The translations under genes were made by a program, and so were the position numbers. Below the pieces are notes generated by a model, which was not told the DNA's origin, did not search any database, and was given only the letters and a program-made list of their open reading frames with translations. DNA of 6,650 nt. It comes from Chitinophagaceae bacterium. Lineage in GTDB: Bacteria; Bacteroidota; Bacteroidia; Chitinophagales; Chitinophagaceae. Each line of letters starts with the position of its first letter. Position 1 is the first letter of the stretch. The DNA lies in assembly GCA_016787105.1 (NCBI GenBank), contig JAEUVI010000165.1, forward strand, positions 1 through 6,650. The letters are read 5' to 3'. Below are positions 1 to 6,042 of this stretch, piece by piece.

Positions 1-2126
1 CCAGACCGTTAATGATAAGAGTAGTAAGAGCGCTGGATCTTCAAACAAGTTATTTTGCCATCGGAAAAATAAAATCTACCAATATTTATAAAGCCTCGCC
101 TTTCCGTCTTGATATATTTGAACTAAAAGATTCCACCAAAAATTTCTCTTTAAGAATTAAGTTCATTAATGAAAAGGAATTCAGAATAGACAAGGAAGCA
201 GAAAAATTTTCAATAGGACAGCTATTTAAAAATAAAAACGGCGTTTTCAGGATTTCGAGCTCATTCTCATTCGAGGCAGATCAAGAGTATTATATCAGGT
301 ACCGGTCTCTTATATCTGAAGCGTCATCTCTTGTTTCTTCAGTTAATGTGCAGCCAAAGGGAATAGGAAGTAACGGACTGTTGACTATTTCTATGGAAAC
401 ACCAAACCCGCAAATGGGCGCTGATATCGTGAACCAGTTAATGACGGAATACAGAATTCGAAGTGTAGAAGTAAAAAACCTTACTGCTCAGCAAACACTT
501 GATTTTATAGATGAAAGGTTACTTAAGCTGGGTACAGAGGTAGATAGTATCGAAAAAATAAAACTTGACTATCAGCAGAAAAATGATATAATAGATGTAC
601 CAGTTCAATCTTCCAATTATTTTTCTGTATTAGCTGAATCAGATCAGGCAATCAACCTTGAGCAGGAAAGATTGAACATGATTCGGTTGATTGATGACTA
701 TGTGAAGGATAAAAAAAACGAGCATGAGACGTTTAAGCTTGTTCCGTCTGCACTTGGGCTTGAAGATGTAACACTGGGAGAACTTGTGAATGGATACAAT
801 ATAGCTCAGTTGGAGCGAAAAAGCCTTATTGACGGGAATACGCCTCCTGATAACCCGGTAATAAAACAAAAGGAAGGGCAGATTGAGGAAATGCGCCGGA
901 AGATTATTGAGAACCTCAGCAATATAAAAGCAGCGGCTGACTCGCGGCTTTCAAAAATAAAAGCAAAAAGCAAACTTGCACAGGATCAACTAAAACAACT
1001 GCCTGCTAAAACAAGAAACCTGCTTGAAATTGAAAGACTGTTGGAAGGCAAGCAAACACTTTATAAATTCCTCTCTGAAAAGAAAGAAGAGACTGCTATT
1101 TCACGAGCTTCCACTATACCAGATTCTGATGTGCTGGATAGTGCATTAGTACCTACAACGCCGATAAAACCTAACCGCAAGACCATACAATTGCTTGCAA
1201 TTATTATCGGGATAGGAATTCCTTCATTATTTATCTTCTTCCTTGAAATACTGAATGATAAGATAACAACGAGATATGATATTGAAAAAATAACGCAGGC
1301 TGCAGTATTAGGCGAGGTAGGCCATTCTTTTTCAAAAGATACATCGTTGGTTGTAACCAGTACTAACAGGAATATGGTTGCCGAACAGTTCCGTATCATT
1401 CGTTCAAACCTGCAATATGTACTTAATAAATCAGAAAAGCCGGTTATTCTTGTAACATCTTCCTTCAGTGGAGAAGGCAAGTCATTTGTAAGTACCAACC
1501 TCGGTGCAGTGATGGCCCTTGCAGGTAAGAAAACGATAGTACTCGAGTTTGACATACGTAAGCCCAAGATTATGGCAGGGCTAAAACTTCAGAAAAAAAC
1601 AGGGATCACTAATTTTCTTATGGACAAGGCTTCTTTTGATGAATTGCCTGTACTGGTTCCCGGGTACGATAACTTTTTTGTGCTGCCTTGCGGCCCGGTT
1701 CCTCCTAATCCATCTGAATTATTACTGGAGGATAAAGTAGCCGAATTGTTCGCTAATCTTAAAAAGAATTTTGATGTCATACTGATAGATACTGCACCTG
1801 TAGGGATGGTGAGCGATGCAATGACACTAAGCAAATTTGCAGATTGTACTTTATACATGGTAAGACAGGGTCATACTTTCAAAAAACAAGTGATATTGAT
1901 TGATGAGTTTTATAAAGAATCCCGATTGCCGAAAATTTCAATTATAATTAATGATGTGAAGCTTAAGCCTGGTTATGGGTATTATGGTTATGGAAGATAT
2001 GGATATGGATATGGATATGGGCAGGGCTACTACGAGGAAGAACCAACTCCAAGAACTTTTTTTGATAAAGTAGCAGGTTTTTTCAATCCCATCCTGTTAT
2101 GGAGAAAAATTACAGGTAAAAAATAA
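1..2126 (+). CDS. wzc: Wzc-like polysaccharide co-polymerase / BY-family tyrosine autokinase, 5'-partial
   Basis: This is an inner-membrane protein that sets chain length and drives export of capsule or exopolysaccharide, and that phosphorylates its own C-terminal tyrosines. The reading frame is open to the window edge. The first ATG (position 12) falls inside the conserved 'VVRALDLQ' stretch, so the true start and first membrane helix lie upstream, probably some 80-110 residues away. Numbering from that ATG: periplasmic beta and coiled-coil region to about 330; GNVR-type segment about 330-361; proline-rich stretch then membrane helix about 391-413; EX2RX2R oligomerisation motif at E458/R461/R464; Walker A SGEGKS with K490; Walker A' with E512, D514, R516; Walker B ending at D593. 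Residues 654-674 hold ten tyrosines, followed by a charged and hydrophobic tail of about 30 residues. The first acidic residue of Walker A' is Glu where Asp is the classical residue. The next gene starts 11 bases downstream. The family assignment is firm; the polymer handled is unknown. Confidence 0.93.
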   Translation, partial: RPLMIRVVRALDLQTSYFAIGKIKSTNIYKASPFRLDIFELKDSTKNFSLRIKFINEKEFRIDKEAEKFSIGQLFKNKNGVFRISSSFSFEADQEYYIRYRSLISEASSLVSSVNVQPKGIGSNGLLTISMETPNPQMGADIVNQLMTEYRIRSVEVKNLTAQQTLDFIDERLLKLGTEVDSIEKIKLDYQQKNDIIDVPVQSSNYFSVLAESDQAINLEQERLNMIRLIDDYVKDKKNEHETFKLVPSALGLEDVTLGELVNGYNIAQLERKSLIDGNTPPDNPVIKQKEGQIEEMRRKIIENLSNIKAAADSRLSKIKAKSKLAQDQLKQLPAKTRNLLEIERLLEGKQTLYKFLSEKKEETAISRASTIPDSDVLDSALVPTTPIKPNRKTIQLLAIIIGIGIPSLFIFFLEILNDKITTRYDIEKITQAAVLGEVGHSFSKDTSLVVTSTNRNMVAEQFRIIRSNLQYVLNKSEKPVILVTSSFSGEGKSFVSTNLGAVMALAGKKTIVLEFDIRKPKIMAGLKLQKKTGITNFLMDKASFDELPVLVPGYDNFFVLPCGPVPPNPSELLLEDKVAELFANLKKNFDVILIDTAPVGMVSDAMTLSKFADCTLYMVRQGHTFKKQVILIDEFYKESRLPKISIIINDVKLKPGYGYYGYGRYGYGYGYGQGYYEEEPTPRTFFDKVAGFFNPILLWRKITGKK
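1998..2020 (+). repeat. In-frame TATGGA hexanucleotide tandem repeat encoding Tyr-Gly
   Basis: Three perfect TATGGA units are followed by a partial TATGG. The repeat sits inside a looser run of TATGGN-like units that begins near 1974. It encodes alternating Tyr-Gly in the autophosphorylation cluster of the kinase. The unit is six bases, so gain or loss of copies would keep the frame and change the tyrosine number. The repeat is seen directly; copy-number variation is inference. Confidence 0.85.
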
Positions 2127-2137
2127 GCGATTAAACG

Positions 2138-3091
2138 ATGAGAGTATTAATTACTGGTGGAGCAGGTTTTATAGGCTCTAACCTGGCAGAAAAAATAATA
2201 CAGGATAAAAGGGTTTCATTTGTGAGGGTGCTTGATAACCTCGCCACGGGGTCATTACAAAACATTGCTTCATTAAACAAAAACCCGGCTTTTGAATTTG
2301 TTGAAGGAGATATTACAGACTATAAAACCTGCGTAGAATCTTGCAAGGGTATTGATCTTATTTCTCATCAGGCAGCGCTCGGATCCGTACCTCGTTCCAT
2401 TGCCGACCCACTTACTACCAATAATGTCAATATAACTGGTACGTTAAATATTTTTACAGCAGCAAAAGAGAATAACGTTAAACGGGTGGTATATGCTGCC
2501 AGCTCTTCTACATATGGAGACCATCCTGGCCTTCCAAAAGTCGAAGATAAAATCGGCAATCCACTTTCACCATATGCAGTTACCAAATTTGTGAATGAGT
2601 TATATGCCCGGGTTTATGCATCGCTTTATAATATTGAACTGGTAGGTCTTCGTTATTTTAATATTTTTGGACCTAAACAAAACCCTAACGGACCATATGC
2701 AGCTGTAGTACCGCTTTTTGCTGAAGCGTTGCTAACAAATAAGCCTCCAACTATAAATGGTGATGGCAGCCATAGCCGCGATTTTACATATGTAGACAAT
2801 GCGGTACAGGCAAATATTCTTTCGCTTTTTACAACTAATAAAGAAGCCGTAAACCAGGTTTACAATATCGCCTGTGGGCATCAGACTTCCCTTCTGGAGT
2901 TATTCGAATCATTACGTAAAACTGCCGGCAGTAACCTACAACCTGTTATGGGACCAGAGAGAAAGGGTGATGTAAAGCATAGTCTTGCTGATATATCAAA
3001 AGCAAAAAAATTGCTTGGTTATACGCCAGAGATATCAGTGTCAGAAGGATTAAAAAAGACTTTTGATTGGTATAAAGAGAATGCTCAATAG
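2138..3091 (+). CDS. wbpP: UDP-N-acetylglucosamine 4-epimerase, WbpP type
   Basis: This cytoplasmic short-chain dehydrogenase/reductase of the extended type, 317 residues, most likely interconverts UDP-GlcNAc and UDP-GalNAc for polysaccharide assembly. The NAD-binding motif TGGAGFIGS is at residues 6-14 (G7, G10, G13). The catalytic set is S122-S124 with Y146 and K150 in YAVTK. Several stretches (HQAALGSVPRSI, SSSTYGDHPGLPKVED, LSPYAVTKFVNELYA, HSLADISKA) closely resemble Pseudomonas WbpP and Vi-antigen TviC/VipB as I remember them. S282 aligns with the position that is Tyr299 in E. coli GalE; a small residue there is associated with N-acetylated substrates, which argues against a plain UDP-glucose 4-epimerase. 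The N-terminus lacks the roughly 20-residue extension of WbpP. The ATG is 11 bases after the kinase stop with no strong ribosome binding site. No UDP-GalNAc dehydrogenase (WbpO) gene is visible here, so the product may be used as GalNAc or oxidised by an enzyme encoded elsewhere. Confidence 0.88.
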   Translation: MRVLITGGAGFIGSNLAEKIIQDKRVSFVRVLDNLATGSLQNIASLNKNPAFEFVEGDITDYKTCVESCKGIDLISHQAALGSVPRSIADPLTTNNVNITGTLNIFTAAKENNVKRVVYAASSSTYGDHPGLPKVEDKIGNPLSPYAVTKFVNELYARVYASLYNIELVGLRYFNIFGPKQNPNGPYAAVVPLFAEALLTNKPPTINGDGSHSRDFTYVDNAVQANILSLFTTNKEAVNQVYNIACGHQTSLLELFESLRKTAGSNLQPVMGPERKGDVKHSLADISKAKKLLGYTPEISVSEGLKKTFDWYKENAQ

Positions 3092-3105
3092 CGCAGCATA
3101 AAAGT

Positions 3106-3115
3106 AAAGGAGGAT
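3106..3115 (+). promoter_or_regulatory. Strong ribosome binding site for rmlB
   Basis: AAAGGAGGAT carries a full GGAGG core at 3109-3113, nine bases before the TTG at 3123. It decides the start: the upstream in-frame codons hold no ATG, GTG or other TTG before a TAA at 3105-3107. The other genes in the window have no comparable site. Confidence 0.85.
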
Positions 3116-3122
3116 AAAGCAG

Positions 3123-4175
3123 TTGAATAAAACTATTATCATAACGGGTGGGGCCGGTTTTATAGGATCACATGTTGTCCGATTATTTGTTACAAAGTAC
3201 CCCGATTATAAAATCATCAATCTTGATGCGCTTACATATGCTGGTAACCTGGAAAACCTGAAGGATATTGAAAAGTCAGGCAATTATTACTTTGAAAAAG
3301 TAAATATTCTCGATGTTGAGAAGCTGGATAAAATTTTTCAAAATAATAAGCCGGATGGGATTATTCACCTGGCAGCAGAAAGCCATGTAGACCGATCGAT
3401 ACTTTCTCCGATTGATTTTGTGTACACAAACGTTGTTGGCACTGTCAACCTGCTGAATGCTGCAAAAAAGCTATGGAATGGTAGTTATGAAGGGAAACGA
3501 TTTTACCATGTTTCTACTGATGAAGTTTTTGGAGCGCTTGGCGAAACTGGTTTCTTCACTGAAGAAACAAAGTATGATCCACATTCACCGTACAGTGCTT
3601 CTAAAGCATCTTCTGATCATTTTGTACGGGCCTATCACGATACATATGGATTGCCGGTTGTAATCAGTAATTGTTCCAATAACTATGGACCCAATCACTT
3701 CCCGGAAAAGTTAATACCCCTTTTTATTAATAATTGTATCATGAAAAAACCATTGCCGGTATACGGAGATGGCTTATATACCCGGGATTGGCTGTTTGTA
3801 AAAGATCACGCAACTGCTATTGACATTGCTTTTCACCAGGGAAAAACAGGCGAAACATATGCAATTGGAGGTTTTAATGAGTGGAAAAATATTGACCTCG
3901 TAAAATTGCTTTGTAAACTTATGGATGAGAAGCTGGGAAATGCTCCAGGTACCAGTGACAAATTGATAACTTATATAAAAGACAGGCCGGGACATGATCG
4001 CCGCTATGCTATTGATGCAACGAAAATCAATAAAGAATTGGGATGGAAGCCTTCGGTTACTTTTGAAGAAGGGCTAAGCATAACGATCGATTGGTATTTA
4101 CAAAATAGTGATTGGTTAAAGCATCTGACAAGCGGAGAATACCAGAATTACTATTCTGAGCAATATGGTTCATAA
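3123..4175 (+). CDS. rmlB: dTDP-glucose 4,6-dehydratase RmlB
   Basis: RmlB removes water from dTDP-glucose to give dTDP-4-keto-6-deoxyglucose, the second step towards dTDP-L-rhamnose and several other 6-deoxy sugars. It is cytoplasmic and uses bound NAD. The protein is 350 residues, a usual family length. The NAD-binding motif TGGAGFIGS spans residues 8-16 (G9, G12, G15). The catalytic dehydratase triad T132-D133-E134 is in STDEVFG, and Y157/K161 form the YSASK motif. Other family marks are HLAAESHVDRSI (82-93), NNYGPNHFPEKLIPL (186-200), YGDGLYTRDWLFV (214-226) and RPGHDRRYAID (288-298). The start is TTG at 3123, supported by a strong ribosome binding site and by the family N-terminus beginning immediately. 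It follows the epimerase after 31 bases. Its partner RmlA lies one gene further on; RmlC and RmlD are not in the window, so the end product could be rhamnose or another dTDP-sugar. Confidence 0.97.
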   Translation: MNKTIIITGGAGFIGSHVVRLFVTKYPDYKIINLDALTYAGNLENLKDIEKSGNYYFEKVNILDVEKLDKIFQNNKPDGIIHLAAESHVDRSILSPIDFVYTNVVGTVNLLNAAKKLWNGSYEGKRFYHVSTDEVFGALGETGFFTEETKYDPHSPYSASKASSDHFVRAYHDTYGLPVVISNCSNNYGPNHFPEKLIPLFINNCIMKKPLPVYGDGLYTRDWLFVKDHATAIDIAFHQGKTGETYAIGGFNEWKNIDLVKLLCKLMDEKLGNAPGTSDKLITYIKDRPGHDRRYAIDATKINKELGWKPSVTFEEGLSITIDWYLQNSDWLKHLTSGEYQNYYSEQYGS

Positions 4176-4221
4176 CACCCGGACTTAAAATTGTTTTTTT
4201 TAATGAATACAATAACCTTCT

Positions 4222-4536
4222 ATGGTCGAAGAAAATAAAAAGAGATATTTTTTTGAAGAAGTGGTTGCCTGTGAAATGTGCGGAGATGATTCTTTTAAAC
4301 ATAAAATAAAAGGTTTCCGTCTTAATAAATCAATTGGACTTAGCCCAAAAAAAAGAGATGGAATAGCAGTTGCTGTAAAAAAATGTAGTAATTGTGCTCT
4401 TCTTTATTCTTCTCCTCAGCCTATTCCTTTTGATATTCAGGATCACTATGGTATTCCACCCGAAAGTTATTGGCGTGGAGAATATTTTAAATGGGATAGG
4501 GAGTATTTTAAAAATGAAATATCAAAGGCAAAATAA
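4222..4536 (+). CDS. N-terminal zinc-ribbon fragment of the split methyltransferase
   Basis: This piece encodes 104 residues from ATG 4222 to the interrupting TAA. It carries two CxxC pairs, C17/C20 (CEMCG) and C55/C58 (CSNCALLY), forming a probable four-cysteine zinc site. An aromatic-rich linker follows (GIPPESYWRGEYFKW, about residues 77-91) with a helical end. Such ribbons are common at the front of methyltransferases in polysaccharide and deoxysugar loci. Alone it has no SAM-binding motif, so it is not expected to be catalytic. The start lies 46 bases after rmlB with no clear ribosome binding site. An upstream ATG at 4203 is in another frame and closes after 11 codons. Confidence 0.7.
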   Translation: MVEENKKRYFFEEVVACEMCGDDSFKHKIKGFRLNKSIGLSPKKRDGIAVAVKKCSNCALLYSSPQPIPFDIQDHYGIPPESYWRGEYFKWDREYFKNEISKAK

Positions 4537-4539
4537 CTA

Positions 4540-5139
4540 TTGGATTTTAAAGATGGAATGAAAGCTTTGGATATAGGAGCAGGGTTGGGGAAAGGGATGC
4601 TTTCATTATCACATGCTGGTTTTGATGCATATGGATTTGAACCATCAAAGCCGTTCTTTGAAAGAGCTTTATCAGAAATGAAGATTGACAGCCAAAGACT
4701 AAAGCTCGGGATGATAGAAGATATGGAATATGAGAACAGTCAATTTGATTTTATAACTTTTTCTGCAGTTTTCGAACATTTATATCACCCTGCTCAGAGT
4801 CTGGAAAAAGCACTAAGATGGTTAAAACCAGGTGGGGTTATCCATATCGAAGTTCCTTCGTCAAAACATTTTATTGCAAAGCTTTTTAATTTTTATTATC
4901 GTTTAAGAGGTACAAATTTTGTGACTAATCTTAGCCCGATGCATGAGCCCTTTCATATGTATGAATTTGGATTCAAATCCTTTACTGAATTAGGAAAAAA
5001 GTTGCAATTCCAGCTTGTAGATCATACATATCATGTTTGTGAGATTCCATCTATGCTTCGGCCATTTCATTTTTTGCTGAGAAGCTACATGAAAGGAACA
5101 AATAGCGGTATGCAGTTGGAAGTCTGGTTAAAGAAATAA
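4540..5139 (+). CDS. C-terminal class I SAM methyltransferase domain of the split gene
   Basis: This piece holds the catalytic domain, about 199 residues counted from the TTG at 4540; ATG at 4558 is another possible start. Counting from 4540, SAM motif I ALDIGAGLGKG is at 9-19. The acidic residue ending strand 2 is E34 in YGFEPS, the motif FDFITFSAVFEHLYHP is at 69-84, and LKPGGVIHIEVP is at 95-106. This is the Methyltransf_11/23-type fold. The C-terminal part has aromatic and histidine-rich stretches (MHEPFHMYEF, about 134-143) that may shape the acceptor site. If translated separately it would need reinitiation just after the TAA; a weak AAAGG at 4524-4528 lies 11 bases before the TTG. The stop is three bases before the rmlA ATG, which suggests coupled translation. 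The acceptor is unknown. Confidence 0.75.
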   Translation: MDFKDGMKALDIGAGLGKGMLSLSHAGFDAYGFEPSKPFFERALSEMKIDSQRLKLGMIEDMEYENSQFDFITFSAVFEHLYHPAQSLEKALRWLKPGGVIHIEVPSSKHFIAKLFNFYYRLRGTNFVTNLSPMHEPFHMYEFGFKSFTELGKKLQFQLVDHTYHVCEIPSMLRPFHFLLRSYMKGTNSGMQLEVWLKK

Positions 5140-5142
5140 TTT

Positions 5143-6009
5143 ATGAAAGGAATAATATTGGCTGGTGGCAGCGGCACCCGCTTATACCCTATCACGAAGG
5201 CGATATCAAAACAGTTGATGCCTATTTATGATAAGCCAATGATCTATTACCCGCTTTCTATCCTGATGATGGCTGGTATCCGCGAGATCCTGATTATTAC
5301 CACACCAGAAGATAATCCGGGGTTTCAACGTTTGCTGGGAGATGGAAGCCAGGTTGGATGTAGTTTTACATACGCTGTGCAGGAAACACCAAACGGCCTT
5401 GCACAGGCATTTGTAATAGGAGAAAAGTTTATCGGAAAAGATAAAGTGGCGCTGATACTTGGAGATAATATCTTTTATGCTTCAGGATTGATTGAATTGT
5501 TGCGATCACTTTCAGATATAAACGGAGGCTATGTATTCGCTTATGAAGTAGCGGATCCGGAGCGATATGGAGTTGTAGAGTTTGATAAGAATAAAAACGT
5601 ACTATCAATCGAAGAAAAGCCATCGGCGCCCAAATCCAATTATGCTGTACCCGGCCTTTATTTTTATGATAATGAAGTAGTGACGATTGCTAAGACATTG
5701 AAGCCTTCACCGCGGGGTGAATATGAAATTACCGATGTAAACAAAACTTACCTTGAGCAAGGGAAATTAAAAGTAGCTATCCTAAGCAGGGGAACCGCCT
5801 GGTTAGATACGGGAACATTCGATTCGCTTAGTGATGCGACTGAATTTGTAAGAGTAATCGAAAAACGACAGGGTACAAAGATTGGATGTATAGAGGAAAT
5901 TGCATACAGGAGCGGTTTTATCACTAAGCAACAATTGCTTCAGGTCGCAGATTCGCTTATCAAGAGCGGGTATGGTGAATACCTTAAAAAAATAGCGGCC
6001 CGGTATTAG
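5143..6009 (+). CDS. rmlA: Glucose-1-phosphate thymidylyltransferase RmlA
   Basis: RmlA joins glucose-1-phosphate and dTTP to give dTDP-glucose and pyrophosphate, the first step of the dTDP-rhamnose pathway; it is a cytoplasmic, usually tetrameric enzyme. The 288-residue length is normal for the family. The nucleotidyltransferase signature GGSGTRLYPIT is at residues 8-18, with SKQLMPIYDKPMIYYPLS following at 22-39. The metal-binding aspartate is D108 in LILGDNIFY, EEKP at 157-160 supplies the conserved lysine K159, and D222 in GTAWLDTGTF is the second metal ligand. QETPNGLAQAF (80-90) is the dTTP/sugar-binding segment. The ATG start matches the family N-terminus exactly and lies three bases after the preceding methyltransferase stop, with only a weak ribosome binding site. 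Family members are typically inhibited by dTDP-rhamnose; that is family knowledge, not shown here. Together with RmlB it supplies dTDP-4-keto-6-deoxyglucose. Confidence 0.97.
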   Translation: MKGIILAGGSGTRLYPITKAISKQLMPIYDKPMIYYPLSILMMAGIREILIITTPEDNPGFQRLLGDGSQVGCSFTYAVQETPNGLAQAFVIGEKFIGKDKVALILGDNIFYASGLIELLRSLSDINGGYVFAYEVADPERYGVVEFDKNKNVLSIEEKPSAPKSNYAVPGLYFYDNEVVTIAKTLKPSPRGEYEITDVNKTYLEQGKLKVAILSRGTAWLDTGTFDSLSDATEFVRVIEKRQGTKIGCIEEIAYRSGFITKQQLLQVADSLIKSGYGEYLKKIAARY

Positions 6010-6042
6010 TATTTGTGATTTCGGCTGAAATGTTTTAACAGC

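Larger units (their letters stand above)
4222..5139 (+). pseudogene. SAM-dependent methyltransferase interrupted by one in-frame TAA
   Basis: The two open pieces 4222-4536 and 4540-5139 are in the same frame, separated only by TAA at 4534-4536 and a CTA leucine codon. Read through, they give one protein of about 305 residues: an N-terminal zinc ribbon, a linker and a Rossmann methyltransferase domain. This is the layout of many sugar-locus methyltransferases. No frameshift is needed and both halves look unworn, so the stop may be a recent point change (for example from CAA, AAA or GAA), a sequencing error or, less likely, a read-through codon. The gene is more AT-rich than its neighbours: two sampled 60-base rows hold 19 G+C each, against 25 in a row of the epimerase gene and 29 in a row of rmlA. 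The substrate is unknown; a methylated 6-deoxy sugar is a guess from its place between rmlB and rmlA. Confidence 0.75.

Noticed and set aside
12..14. ATG at position 12 as the true start of the kinase gene
   Set aside because: The frame is open upstream to the window edge and the ATG lies within a conserved internal segment; the first membrane helix expected of this family is missing.
1061..1567. Minus-strand open frame of 168 codons inside the kinase gene, and other antisense frames elsewhere
   Set aside because: They lie opposite clearly conserved genes, have no family motifs and no ribosome binding sites; they are shadows of the coding strand.
2138..3180. Near-identical starts of the epimerase and rmlB genes (GG-GGN-GC-GGTTTTATAGG around 2156 and 3148), possible duplication or repeat
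   Set aside because: Both encode the conserved TGGAGFIGS nucleotide-binding motif of the same superfamily; the rest of the genes diverge, so this is family conservation.
3457..3663. Plus-strand open frame of 68 codons inside rmlB
   Set aside because: It is an alternative frame of the conserved rmlB catalytic region with no independent support.
4176..4221. T8 run and AT-rich gap before the methyltransferase, a possible promoter or terminator
   Set aside because: No hairpin precedes the T run, and I see no Bacteroidota-type TAnnTTTG element with a matching upstream box.
4203..4238. Short ATG frame (11 codons) just upstream of the methyltransferase
   Set aside because: It has no ribosome binding site or recognisable sequence, and it overlaps the real gene in another frame; a chance open stretch.
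6018..6031. Small inverted repeat ATTTC-GGCT-GAAAT followed by GTTTT between rmlA and the FkbM gene
   Set aside because: The stem is only five mostly A/T base pairs and the T run is short; it is too weak to call a terminator, and the next gene is close.
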